Source: SIG437 sp045576235 (GTDB lineage: Bacteria; Bacillota; Clostridia; UBA1381; UBA9506). From it: a stretch of DNA of 64,000 nt. Positions within the stretch are counted from its first letter, which is position 1. Each line of letters opens with the position of its first letter. A program made the position numbers and the translations under genes. Location: NCBI GenBank assembly GCA_045576235.1, contig JAZNGA010000007.1:42043-106042 (forward strand), read 5' to 3'. Positions 49,760 through 59,004 of this stretch are shown one piece after another. A model generated the notes under the pieces. It made no database searches. It was given only the letters and a program-made list of their open reading frames with translations, and was not told where the DNA came from.

Positions 49760-51535
49760 TTATTCGTTTGCCGCCGGTGATGGTGATGAAGTCGGAGTTG
49801 GTGTCGGTGACGGAGAAGAAGTGGGAGCACTGGTTGGAATAGTTGGAGGCGGAGTTGTGACAGGACCTCGCGAAACTCTTAAATCTATGCTCGTTTTTTC
49901 TTTAACCTCTTTTCCAGGTTTGATTTCCTGTGATATAACTGTGTTTACAGGCTTGTCACTTTCAACAAAAATTATGCTGCCCCAGACAAGTCCTTCTTCC
50001 AACAGCTTTGACTTTGCATCTTCAAGAGGAAGGTTGATAAGGTCAGGAACGCTCACAATTGTTTCTTCTTTTCCTGTTGAGACATAAATGGTAACATAAC
50101 CATCTTTTGAGACTCTGCTTCCTGCTTCGGGAGTCTGACTTGTGACATATCCTTCAGCCACAGTATCGCTTGGCTCTGTTCTGACAGAAACATGAAGGCC
50201 TAAGTCGGAAAGCATTTTTTCTGCCGCTTTTTCCTCTGCGTTCACAACGCTCGGAATGCTAAATTGCTTTGCGGCACCATTAATAACGACTTTGACTGTG
50301 ATGTCAGGCTCTACCATTTCTCCTGCTTTCGGCGTCTGTGAAAGAATTTCTCCTTCATCCTTTGATTCGTCGCGCTCTTCGCGTTCCACCTCGATTTTTA
50401 TGTCGGATTCAACAACTGTGCCCTGAGCCTCTTTAACGGTCATTCCTGAAAAATCAGGGAGCTCCAGCTGTCCTTTTGACTTGCCGTTAGAACATGAAAT
50501 CGGGTTTAAAATAAACAATCCGATAATTGCGATTAAAAGAACTCCCGTTGCCACACCTGCAAGAATGCTCAAAATATCATTTTTCTTGGAAGTGTTGCCC
50601 CTCTCGGTTTTGACAGGATTCCCTTCGGCTTTATCCTCGTGCGATCTCTCGAGCTTAATCTTCGGAACTACAGTAGTATCTTTTGACACAACCTCAAAAT
50701 CAGCCGGAATTTCTGCGCCAATATAAACTTTTTTCAGGTCAACAAGCATTCTTGTAGCAGATTCATATCGTGATGACGGCGACTTACACATAGCCTTTAA
50801 AATAACATTTTCAAAGGATGTGGGAATGTCTGGGTTTAAAGCTCGTGGAGGAGCAGGTGTTTTTTCAATGTGTTGCATTGCGATTGAAACAGCTGTGTCC
50901 CCTTCAAAGGGAAGCTTTCCTGTCACCATCTCATAAAGCAGAACACCAAGCGAATATATATCGGTTTTTTCGTCGGTGTAGCCGCCGCGTGCTTGTTCAG
51001 GCGAGAAATAATGAACAGAGCCTAAGGTTGTTGTGTTTGAAGCGATTGTTCCCGCATTCATGGCTTTTGCTATGCCAAAATCGGTTATCTTGAGCACGCC
51101 CTCACGAGTTATCATAATGTTGTGAGGCTTAATGTCTTTATGAACAATGCCCTTTTTGTGAGCGCATTCAAGCCCTGCACAGATTTGCGCCGCATAGTCA
51201 ACGGCTTCCTTCCATGGAATGATGCCTTTGGCGTCAATATAATCCTTTAATGTGACACCTTCAACATATTCCATAACAATATAGTCAAGCTCACCATCCT
51301 GTGCAACATCATATATGGAAACAATGTTTGTGTGCGAAAGGCTTCCCGCGGCCTGTGCTTCTGCGCGGAAACGCTTGATAAATGCGGCATCGGTTCTGTA
51401 TTCAGGTCGCAGGACCTTAATTGCAACATATCTGTTTAAAACAAGGCATTTTGCCTTATAAACAATTGCCATGCCGCCCTGACCGATTACTTCTGTGATT
51501 TCATATCTGTTATCTATGATATTATCATTATTCAT
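49760..51535 (-). CDS. prkC: Ser/Thr protein kinase with PASTA domains (PrkC/Stk1)
   Basis: A 591-residue transmembrane kinase. Residues 10-270 are the kinase domain (G-Q-G-G-M-A loop, V-A-I-K-V-L, H-K-D-I-K-P-H-N catalytic loop, D-F-G-I-A). A membrane segment at about 325-345 is followed by three PASTA domains that bind muropeptides or lipid II, then a low-complexity Pro/Ser/Thr tail. It controls growth, cell-wall metabolism and spore germination. Its ATG overlaps the prpC end by 8 bp. Well recognised. Confidence 0.95.
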   Translation of the reverse strand: MNNDNIIDNRYEITEVIGQGGMAIVYKAKCLVLNRYVAIKVLRPEYRTDAAFIKRFRAEAQAAGSLSHTNIVSIYDVAQDGELDYIVMEYVEGVTLKDYIDAKGIIPWKEAVDYAAQICAGLECAHKKGIVHKDIKPHNIMITREGVLKITDFGIAKAMNAGTIASNTTTLGSVHYFSPEQARGGYTDEKTDIYSLGVLLYEMVTGKLPFEGDTAVSIAMQHIEKTPAPPRALNPDIPTSFENVILKAMCKSPSSRYESATRMLVDLKKVYIGAEIPADFEVVSKDTTVVPKIKLERSHEDKAEGNPVKTERGNTSKKNDILSILAGVATGVLLIAIIGLFILNPISCSNGKSKGQLELPDFSGMTVKEAQGTVVESDIKIEVEREERDESKDEGEILSQTPKAGEMVEPDITVKVVINGAAKQFSIPSVVNAEEKAAEKMLSDLGLHVSVRTEPSDTVAEGYVTSQTPEAGSRVSKDGYVTIYVSTGKEETIVSVPDLINLPLEDAKSKLLEEGLVWGSIIFVESDKPVNTVISQEIKPGKEVKEKTSIDLRVSRGPVTTPPPTIPTSAPTSSPSPTPTPTSSPSPAANE

Positions 51536-52313
51536 CTTCGTTCATTCCTTTCTCATCTTGATGCAGGATGTCTGCGTATTTGAGCACGACAGCTGTTATG
51601 TTGTCCTCGCCGCCTTTTTCGTTGGCTCGGTCAACAAGATTTTTTGGAGAGATAATAACATTTTCGCTTTCCGAGACGATGGTTAATATTTCTTCGTCTG
51701 AAAGCATATTTGACAGGCCATCCGTACAAAGAAGAACCAGGTCTTCGTCTTCCAAATCAAATTCGCACATATCAATATCGACGATGGTATCTGTGCCTAA
51801 AGCTCTCGTGATAATATTTTTTTGCGGGTGATTGAGAGCCTCTTTTTCTGTGATTGTTCCTTCTTCAACAAGCTCTGCGACCAGTGAATGGTCCTTTGTG
51901 ATTTTGTAAATCGTGTTTTTGCGAATAATATAAACCCTTGAATCACCAACATGGGTAACAATGACCTTGTTGTTTATTATAAAGCACATAACGAGGGTTG
52001 TTCCCATCCCTGCTTTTGACTTTGAATGCAGGCTTTCAGCATGAATTTTTGCATTTGCTTCTTCAACAGCCTTTAACAGAACAACCTTAATGTCATCATA
52101 TGTGAGCTCGTCAGAATATCTCTTGTTTATGTATTCACTAATGACTGTTGTTGCGGTGCTTGATGCAACATCGCCTGCCTTATGACCTCCCATGCCGTCG
52201 GCAACGATTGCATAAAAGGCCTTGGAAATTGGTGAGGGCTCATTGGCATACCAGTTATCTTCGTTAGTTTTTCTCACCAAACCTTTGTCTGTGTATCCAC
52301 TTGAAATAATCAC
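51528..52313 (-). CDS. prpC: PP2C-type protein phosphatase (PrpC/Stp1)
   Basis: A 261-residue metal-dependent phosphatase that reverses PrkC phosphorylation. T-D-K-G-L-V-R-K-T-N-E-D, A-D-G-M-G-G-H, T-H-V-G-D-S-R and L-C-T-D-G-L-S motifs carry the metal-binding aspartates. The start is GTG, with AGAGGTGA in the end of rlmN as its site. It forms the classical rlmN-prpC-prkC-rsgA block. Confidence 0.94.
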   Translation of the reverse strand: MIISSGYTDKGLVRKTNEDNWYANEPSPISKAFYAIVADGMGGHKAGDVASSTATTVISEYINKRYSDELTYDDIKVVLLKAVEEANAKIHAESLHSKSKAGMGTTLVMCFIINNKVIVTHVGDSRVYIIRKNTIYKITKDHSLVAELVEEGTITEKEALNHPQKNIITRALGTDTIVDIDMCEFDLEDEDLVLLCTDGLSNMLSDEEILTIVSESENVIISPKNLVDRANEKGGEDNITAVVLKYADILHQDEKGMNEDE

Positions 52314-52316
52314 GGG

Positions 52317-53360
52317 TTAATCACCTCTGCTTTCCATTGTTTGCTTTCTTAACTGTCCGCATGCCGCATTGATATCACTTCCCATTTCGCGACGAAGCGT
52401 TGCAGTCAGTCCATTATTGTTAAGATAATCCATAAAAAGCTTTATCTGCTTTTGTGAGCTTTTTTCATAGTTTCGTTCGCTGACCTTGTTTACAGGTATG
52501 AGATTAACATGAAACAAGTCGCCGGACAGCAAGGAGACGAGCTTTTTTGCAAAAATGAGGTCGTCAGTTTCGCCGTTTATCAGCGCATATTCTATGCTGA
52601 CTCTGCGTCCTGTTTTTTTGATGTAGTCTTTAGCGGCGCTTATCAAAACCTCTATCGGCCATTTTTTATTCACAGGCATTATCTCGCTTCGCTTTTCGTT
52701 TTCAGGACAGTGGAGTGAGACGGAAAGAGTCACGGGAAGCCCCAAATCAGCAAGAGCGGGAATTTTATCTGCTATGCCGCATGTTGAAACCGTGATATGC
52801 CTTGCGCTGATAAAAAGACCATTTTCGCTGTTTGCGTTTTTTAAAAAAGATGAGACATTTTTAAAGTTATCTAAAGGCTCGCCAATTCCCATCATAACAA
52901 CATTTGATATTTTAAGACCTGAATCTTTTTCTGCTTTTAAAATCTGGTCTGTTATTTCGCCTGTTTCAAGATTTCTGAGTTTGCCGCCAATGGCTGAAGC
53001 GCAAAAGCGGCAGCCCATATTGCAACCAACCTGCGAGGAAACGCAGATTGTGTTGCCGTGCTTATATTTCATAACAACGCTTTCTATGAAGCTTCCATCA
53101 TATAGACGAAAAAGATATTTAATAGTTCCGTCTATGGACGAAACAAGTTTTTTTTCAATTTTTAGGTTATCTATGCGATACAGAGAAGAAAGCTTTTCTT
53201 TTAAAGCCTTTGAAATGTCGGTCATCTCCGAAAAGTCCTCCGCGCCTTTATGAAGCCATTTAAAAATCTGCTTTGCACGAAAAGACGCCTCTCCAAGCTC
53301 ATTTATTATTAAAGCGAGCTCAGACTCTGTAAAGTTTCTCAGATTCGGTTTTGTGTTCAT
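52317..53360 (-). CDS. rlmN: 23S rRNA / tRNA adenine-C2 methyltransferase RlmN
   Basis: A 347-residue radical-SAM enzyme that methylates A2503 of 23S rRNA and A37 of certain tRNAs. C-N-M-G-C-R-F-C-A-S is the C-x3-C-x2-C cluster motif; a catalytic cysteine near the C-terminus (A-A-C-G-Q-L-R) is also present. The start ATG 53360 overlaps the rsmB stop (TAATG) and has GGAGGAC. The frame is open upstream for 22 codons within rsmB, but the ribosome site selects the later start. Confidence 0.95.
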   Translation of the reverse strand: MNTKPNLRNFTESELALIINELGEASFRAKQIFKWLHKGAEDFSEMTDISKALKEKLSSLYRIDNLKIEKKLVSSIDGTIKYLFRLYDGSFIESVVMKYKHGNTICVSSQVGCNMGCRFCASAIGGKLRNLETGEITDQILKAEKDSGLKISNVVMMGIGEPLDNFKNVSSFLKNANSENGLFISARHITVSTCGIADKIPALADLGLPVTLSVSLHCPENEKRSEIMPVNKKWPIEVLISAAKDYIKKTGRRVSIEYALINGETDDLIFAKKLVSLLSGDLFHVNLIPVNKVSERNYEKSSQKQIKLFMDYLNNNGLTATLRREMGSDINAACGQLRKQTMESRGD

Positions 53361-54688
53361 TAATTTGTCCTCCGCAATCTGCATATGAAAAATCCGTCGC
53401 TCATTCCCGGAAAAAAAGTTCCGCAACCTGACCTAAGCACAGATTCTGCATATTCGGTCAGCAAGCCTGCTTCAGGCTTGTCAACACAAAAATTTTTGTG
53501 AGTTTTCAGAAAATTATCTATCACTCCCATGTTTTCTGCGGGATTAATCGTGCAGGTTGAGTAAACCATTACTCCATTAATTTTAAGATATTTTGAGCAA
53601 ATATTCAATATGTTCTGCTGGGTTTTCACTAATTGTCTAAAGTTAAGAAGGTCATCTTTATATTTTATATCGGGTTTTCTTCTTATTATGCCAAGTCCCG
53701 AGCACGGAACATCTAAAAGGATTCTGTCTGCTTTTTCATAAAACTGTGGCATAGGAATTTCGGCGTTGTGAGCTTTAGTGGTCAAAACAGAGCTGACCTT
53801 TAGTCTTTCCGCCTGGGTTTCCACATCAGAGAGCCTTTTTTCATATAAATCAAATGCAAAGATTTTGCCCTCATTTTCCATGAGCTCAGCTATGTGAGTT
53901 GTTTTTCCGCCGGGGGCAGAACACATATCTAAAACGAGGTCACCTTTTTCAGGTGCGAGCATCACCGCCGCGAGCTGAGACGCCTGGTCCTGAATTGTGC
54001 AAAGGCCGCTTTTGTAGGCTTTTGTTTTTGCTATATCTCCCCCTGATTTCACAAAAACAGCTTGTTTTGAAACAGGAGCGGCTTCAGCCTCAAAGCCTTC
54101 GCTATGAAGAAGAGATATGAGCTCCTCTCTGGTCACAAAAAGAGAGTTTGCACGCAGACAAACGGGCGGCGCGCTTAAGTTTGCCGAAAGAATTTCTTCT
54201 GTTTTTTCTTTTCCAAAGGTCTTTATATAAAACTCTGCAAGCTCCTGCGGGTGAGAATATTTCACAGAAAGCGCATCGTTGCCTTCAGGATAAGCTATCT
54301 CATCTAAAAGAGAAATTTTGCGCAAAACAGCGTTTACAAAACCACTTGATGCCTTGTGGCCATATTTTTTTGCGAGCTTGACGCCTTCATTTACGGCTGC
54401 ACTTTTCGGAATTTTGCTCATGAAAAGCATCTGGTAAGCGCTCATTCTTAAGATGTTTAAAATGTAGGGAGAGATTTTTTTTAGTCTTACAGAGGAAAAA
54501 CTGCTTATCACATAATCAAGTGTGATTTTATATTTAACTGTTCCAAAAACGAGTTCTTTTAAAAATGCTGAATCCTCTTTCCCGAGCTCGCTTGCTGAGA
54601 GCGCATTTTTAAAAGCTATGTTAAGATATGCATTTTCCTTATCGTAGCGATAAAGAACTGATAAAGCTGTTTCTCTTGCAGATTTCAT
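53360..54688 (-). CDS. rsmB: 16S rRNA (cytosine-C5)-methyltransferase RsmB
   Basis: A 442-residue enzyme that makes m5C967 in 16S rRNA. The N-terminal 130 residues are a NusB-like RNA-binding domain (R-E-T-A-L-S-V-L), then the methyltransferase with D-M-C-S-A-P-G-G-K-T-T-H SAM loop, D-V-P-C-S-G-L-G with catalytic cysteine, and Y-S-T-C-T with the second. It starts the minus-strand run down to prkC. Ribosome site GGAGAAATG. Confidence 0.93.
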   Translation of the reverse strand: MKSARETALSVLYRYDKENAYLNIAFKNALSASELGKEDSAFLKELVFGTVKYKITLDYVISSFSSVRLKKISPYILNILRMSAYQMLFMSKIPKSAAVNEGVKLAKKYGHKASSGFVNAVLRKISLLDEIAYPEGNDALSVKYSHPQELAEFYIKTFGKEKTEEILSANLSAPPVCLRANSLFVTREELISLLHSEGFEAEAAPVSKQAVFVKSGGDIAKTKAYKSGLCTIQDQASQLAAVMLAPEKGDLVLDMCSAPGGKTTHIAELMENEGKIFAFDLYEKRLSDVETQAERLKVSSVLTTKAHNAEIPMPQFYEKADRILLDVPCSGLGIIRRKPDIKYKDDLLNFRQLVKTQQNILNICSKYLKINGVMVYSTCTINPAENMGVIDNFLKTHKNFCVDKPEAGLLTEYAESVLRSGCGTFFPGMSDGFFICRLRRTN

Positions 54689-54848
54689 TACATTTCTCCG
54701 TTTCCTGACATCTCTCTTTAATTATATCATATATTAAAGAAATTTTCCACTGTTTTTTTAAGTTTTGGACTGATTTTCAAACGCTTTCATAAAAAACAAA
54801 AAAAATCATATACTTATTACTACAAAATAGTAGAAAGGGATGATAATT

Positions 54849-55343
54849 TTGAGTTTGAAATTTCAGGCATTTAACCTAAGAAAATTTATAAGATTAATAG
54901 TTTCATGCGCAATTCCGCTTCTTGTCGGACTTTTAGCGCAGTTTTTTTCAGGAGGAACGGAGCTTTATGAAACAATAAAGCAGCCACCGTTATCTCCACC
55001 TGCAATCGTCTTTCCGATAGTGTGGACAATTCTCTATGTGCTTATGGGATTTGCGGCTTTTCTGATTTATGAAAAAGGGTTTGTGAAGGACTATGTGCGG
55101 GATGCGCTGAAATTCTATGCAATACAGCTTGCAGTAAATTTCATATGGCCGATAGTTTTTTTCAGGTTTGAAATGTATCTCACGGCTTTTTTTGTGCTTG
55201 TTCTTTTGTGGATTTTAGTCGGAATCACAACAGCTAAATTTTATCGGATTTCCCACAGCGCAGGAATTATTATGATTCCATATTGGCTCTGGTGCACCTT
55301 TGCGGCTTATCTGAATTTCGGAGTGTGGTTTTTAAACAGATAA
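54849..55343 (+). CDS. TspO/MBR family membrane protein
   Basis: A 164-residue protein with five membrane segments. P-P-L-S-P-P near the start of loop 1, F-P-I-V-W-T-I-L-Y-V-L-M-G and N-F-I-W-P-I-V-F-F are diagnostic of the TspO/peripheral benzodiazepine receptor family, which binds porphyrins and may degrade them or act as a stress sensor. I favour TTG 54849 with GAAAGGGA upstream; ATG 54840 is too close to that site. It is a single gene flanked by rsmB (divergent) and vanW. Confidence 0.88.
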   Translation: MSLKFQAFNLRKFIRLIVSCAIPLLVGLLAQFFSGGTELYETIKQPPLSPPAIVFPIVWTILYVLMGFAAFLIYEKGFVKDYVRDALKFYAIQLAVNFIWPIVFFRFEMYLTAFFVLVLLWILVGITTAKFYRISHSAGIIMIPYWLWCTFAAYLNFGVWFLNR

Positions 55344-55377
55344 TTTTTTTAAAAAGAAAAAATTTGTAATAAAACAG

Positions 55378-55406
55378 TTTACAAACAGTGAAGAAAGCTT
55401 TATAAT
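55378..55406 (+). promoter_or_regulatory. Promoter of the vanW-radA unit
   Basis: TTTACA (55378-55383), 17-bp spacer, TATAAT (55401-55406). The leader to ATG 55464 is about 50 nt. Confidence 0.75.
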
Positions 55407-55463
55407 AAAGGATATAGCAATAAAATGCGTGTAGTAGGCTTTTATACGCGAGGGGGATTTTTA

Positions 55464-57203
55464 ATGCAACTTGAAGCAAAACCCAAAATGAGAAATCTTA
55501 AGCTGATTATTATAATCGTATCTTCGATAATTGTCATATGCCTTGCTGTTTTGGCGGGCGTTTATGCAGTGAACTCATCTAAGCTTAACAACAATAAAAT
55601 ATATGACGGCATCTACGCAGGCGGAGAAAATGTCGGCGGCCTGACTGTTGAAGAAGCAGCCGAGAAAATCGAAAGCATAGTAAGCATAGATGAAGACAGA
55701 GTTTTAACTCTTTCGTGCGACGGGAAGGAAACCAGCTTTGTTCTGGGTGAGGCAGGAGTAAAAGTTGATGCGTTTAAGACTGCAGAAATGGCGTATGATG
55801 CAGGGCGAAACGGCACGAGAAAAGAAAGGCTTAATAAAATTGCGGACATTAAGAAAAATGAATTGCATATTGACATAAACTTCACTTATGAAAACGACCT
55901 TGTCTTCCTCAAAATAAACGAAATCGCAAATCAGGTTGATGTTCCTGAAAGAGAGCTTGCGATAGAGATTGTTGAAAACGAGATTGTTGCAACAAAGGGA
56001 GAAGACGGAGAAAGAATTATCGAGGAAAATGCAATAAAACTTGTGGAAAAGGCCATTTTAGACGGTGATTCTGATATCGTTATGCTCAAAAAGGAGCAGG
56101 TGAAGGCGCCTGAACTGACAGTTGATTATCTTAAAAAAGAGATTTGCAGTGAACCAAAGAATGCGACTTATGAAATTGTTGAGAACCGTCTCAATATAAC
56201 CCCTGAAAAAACAGGTGTGAAAATTGACATGGCTACAGCTGAAAGAATTCTTAAAGAGGCATCCGGCAATGTTGTGAGGATTCCTGCTGAAATAATTCAG
56301 CCGGAGATTACAGCGGCAAAAATTGAAGCAGACCTTTTCCCTGATTTGCTCGGTTCATACAGGACGAAGTATAATGCAGGCGATGTTTCAAGGTCGCATA
56401 ATGTAGCTTTGGCATCATCGAAAATTTCAGGAACAATCTTGGATGCCGGTGAGGTTTTTTCATATAATGACATAGTTGGTCCGAGAACGGCGGCGCGTGG
56501 CTTTAAAGAAGCCGGAGTATATGTAGGAAACAAGGTGGAGAGAGGTCTTGGCGGCGGAATTTGTCAGGTTTCCTCGACGCTCTTTAATGCTGTTGTGCTG
56601 TCAGACTTGAAGATTGTCTATAGGACAAATCATTCGCTCCCTGTGTCATATGTGCCTCTTGGAAGAGATGCCACAGTTTCATATGGAAGCATTGATTTTA
56701 AATTTTCAAACAACACAGATGGACCCATTAAGATTGTTGCTTCGGCATCAGGCGGTGTTAACGAAGTCAGAATTTATGGTGTTAAGAAGCATCCCGGAAG
56801 AACAGTTGAGATGCAAACAGAGTGCACGGGAACATATGCTCCGAAAACAGAGATAATTGAAGACCCGACGCTTCCTGTCGGAGAGATTGAGGTTGAGCAG
56901 AAGGGCGCTAATGGAAGCTCACATATTACATATAAAATCACGAAGGAAAACGGAAAAATCATAAAGACAGAAACGCTCACGAAAAGTAAGTATTCAGCGC
57001 AGGACAGAATAGAACGCGTCGGAACCTTAGAAGAGGTTCCGACCGAGGCTCCTTCAGGTGAAGAAACAGGTGATAATATAAATCACAATCAAGGCGAAAA
57101 CGAAAAACAGAATGAAGATGATGATGAGAATGAACCTTTGCCTTCTGTAGCGCCTGCACCTGCACCAGAAATTGAAGATGGAGGCCAGCAAATTGAGGAA
57201 TAA
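55464..57203 (+). CDS. VanW-family protein with peptidoglycan-binding-like domain
   Basis: A 579-residue membrane-anchored protein: one N-terminal segment (residues 14-34), then a YoaR-like putative peptidoglycan-binding region with repeats, then the VanW domain (about 290-420: G-P-R-T-A-A-R-G-F, G-G-G-I-C-Q-V-S-S-T-L-F and R-T-N-H-S-L-P-V). A G5-like segment and an acidic Pro/Glu tail close it. The function of VanW is unknown; the protein is presumably outside the membrane and wall-associated. GGGGGAT is the site for ATG 55464. It overlaps radA by 11 bp. Confidence 0.88.
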   Translation: MQLEAKPKMRNLKLIIIIVSSIIVICLAVLAGVYAVNSSKLNNNKIYDGIYAGGENVGGLTVEEAAEKIESIVSIDEDRVLTLSCDGKETSFVLGEAGVKVDAFKTAEMAYDAGRNGTRKERLNKIADIKKNELHIDINFTYENDLVFLKINEIANQVDVPERELAIEIVENEIVATKGEDGERIIEENAIKLVEKAILDGDSDIVMLKKEQVKAPELTVDYLKKEICSEPKNATYEIVENRLNITPEKTGVKIDMATAERILKEASGNVVRIPAEIIQPEITAAKIEADLFPDLLGSYRTKYNAGDVSRSHNVALASSKISGTILDAGEVFSYNDIVGPRTAARGFKEAGVYVGNKVERGLGGGICQVSSTLFNAVVLSDLKIVYRTNHSLPVSYVPLGRDATVSYGSIDFKFSNNTDGPIKIVASASGGVNEVRIYGVKKHPGRTVEMQTECTGTYAPKTEIIEDPTLPVGEIEVEQKGANGSSHITYKITKENGKIIKTETLTKSKYSAQDRIERVGTLEEVPTEAPSGEETGDNINHNQGENEKQNEDDDENEPLPSVAPAPAPEIEDGGQQIEE

Positions 57204-58548
57204 GACAGTTTTTGTTTGTTCGGAATGTGGATATGAATCGGCAAAATGGATGGGTAAATGTCCGGCGTGTGAGAGCTGGAGCACTCTCATAGAAGAGGTT
57301 CAGGTAAAGACAACATCAAAGAGCGCAGCTTTATCTAAAAGGAAAGCCGAGCCGATTAAGCTTTCAGATGTGACTGTGAGCGATTATGAGCGCACGAAAT
57401 GCAACATAGGAGAGCTCGACCGCGTTTTAGGCGGAGGAGTGGTTAAGGGCTCGTTGATTTTAGTGGGTGGCGACCCGGGAATCGGCAAATCCACTTTGCT
57501 TTTGCAGCTTGCAAAATTTCTGGACAAGTCTGTTTCGGTGTTTTACATATCGGGAGAGGAATCGGAAAAACAGATTAAGATGCGCGCAGACAGAATATCT
57601 GTGAAAAATGAACTGTTCACAATTTTGTCTGAAACTGATATGAGCGTTGCACTTTCCTTTGCCCAAAAGGAAGAGCCTGATATTTTGATTATCGATTCAA
57701 TTCAGACTATGTATAATCCTGAAATATCATCGGCTCCAGGCAGCGTTGCTCAGGTGAGAGACATAACTCTTTCACTTATGAGACTTTGCAAGGACTTAAA
57801 AACAGCGGTATTTATCGTAGGACATGTCACAAAGGACGGGGCAATAGCAGGACCAAAGGTTTTGGAACATATGGTAGATTGTGTGCTGTATTTTGAAGGA
57901 GAGAAAAATCAGACATACAGAGTTTTGCGTGCTGTTAAAAACAGATTTGGCTCAACAAATGAAATAGGCGTGTTTGAAATGATGGACGAAGGTCTGGCAG
58001 AAGTTAAAAACCCGTCTTTGATGATGCTTTCAGGGAGACCTGAAAATGCACCGGGTTCTGCAGTTTGCTGCTCTATCACAGGAACGCGTCCTGTTCTCTC
58101 TGAGATTCAGGCGCTCGTTTGTTCGTCAAATTTCGGCGTTCCGAGAAGAATGGCGACGGGAATTGACTATAACAGAGTTAATCTGATTATTGCCGTGCTT
58201 GAAAAGCGTGTTGGGTTTAACTTGCAGAATCAGGACGCGTATGTAAATGTTGTAGGCGGAATCAGGCTTGACGAAACAGCGGCAGATTTAGCCATAGCTG
58301 CAGCGATTGCCTCATCATTTAAAAACAGAGCAATTGATGCAAATACAGCGGTGATTGGAGAGATTGGTTTAACGGGAGAACTCCGCGGAGTGAGTCAGAT
58401 TGAGAAAAGACTCTATGAAGTGGAAAAGCTCGGTTTTTCGCGATGCATAATTCCAGAAGCCAATGAAAAAACGGTTAAAAAAATGAAGAATCTGCAAGTG
58501 ATTACAGCTAAAAATGTGGCAGAGGCACTTGCTCTTATTTTAATGTGA
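57193..58548 (+). CDS. radA: DNA repair protein RadA
   Basis: A 451-residue RecA-like helicase for recombination intermediates. The N-terminal zinc finger C-S-E-C-G-Y-E-S-A-K-W-M-G-K-C-P-A-C, Walker A G-D-P-G-I-G-K-S-T, the K-N-R-F-G motif and the C-terminal Lon-like domain (G-L-T-G-E-L-R-G-V) are all intact. TTG 57193 is the best start, with ATGGAGG 8 nt upstream inside the vanW end; the frame is open seven codons further up. Normally near disA in Firmicutes, but not here. Confidence 0.95.
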   Translation: MRNKTVFVCSECGYESAKWMGKCPACESWSTLIEEVQVKTTSKSAALSKRKAEPIKLSDVTVSDYERTKCNIGELDRVLGGGVVKGSLILVGGDPGIGKSTLLLQLAKFLDKSVSVFYISGEESEKQIKMRADRISVKNELFTILSETDMSVALSFAQKEEPDILIIDSIQTMYNPEISSAPGSVAQVRDITLSLMRLCKDLKTAVFIVGHVTKDGAIAGPKVLEHMVDCVLYFEGEKNQTYRVLRAVKNRFGSTNEIGVFEMMDEGLAEVKNPSLMMLSGRPENAPGSAVCCSITGTRPVLSEIQALVCSSNFGVPRRMATGIDYNRVNLIIAVLEKRVGFNLQNQDAYVNVVGGIRLDETAADLAIAAAIASSFKNRAIDANTAVIGEIGLTGELRGVSQIEKRLYEVEKLGFSRCIIPEANEKTVKKMKNLQVITAKNVAEALALILM

Positions 58549-58593
58549 GATTATAAAGACAGAACAAATCTTTTTATAAAAGGGAGAATTCAA

Positions 58594-59004
58594 ATGACAA
58601 GAAAAGATGCCCGTGAATGTGTGTTTAAATTTATATTTGAATATGAAGTGCAGAGGGATGAAAAAGAAGAGTTGCTTTCTATGTTTTTCAGCTTGAATCC
58701 CGCTGCAGAGGAGCAGGCAGAATATATAAAGGAGTTGTCAGACTGCATTTTAGACAACATAAACCAGATTGATATGCTGATAGCAGAAAATTCAAAAAAC
58801 CGTGTTCACGACAGAATTTCAAGAGTGAGTCTTGCAGCTTTAAGAGTAGGACTTGCAGAGATGCTCTATTCTGACCTAGACGACAGCATTGCGATAAGCG
58901 AAACTGTCAGGATTGCAAAAAAATATGAAGGAACAAAAGCGTCGGCTTTCGTGAACGGACTTTTGTCAACTGTCTATAAAAAATCCGGGGGAAAAGGCGA
59001 ATGA
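58594..59004 (+). CDS. nusB: Transcription antitermination factor NusB
   Basis: 136 residues, all helical. R-K-D-A-R-E-C-V-F-K-F near the start and the late N-G-L-L-S-T-V are typical of NusB, which binds boxA RNA in rRNA operons with NusE (S10). Ribosome site GGGAGAA. It overlaps the next gene's start by 4 bp (ATGA). It heads the common nusB-xseA block of Clostridia, with a TsaD-like gene inserted between them. Confidence 0.92.
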   Translation: MTRKDARECVFKFIFEYEVQRDEKEELLSMFFSLNPAAEEQAEYIKELSDCILDNINQIDMLIAENSKNRVHDRISRVSLAALRVGLAEMLYSDLDDSIAISETVRIAKKYEGTKASAFVNGLLSTVYKKSGGKGE

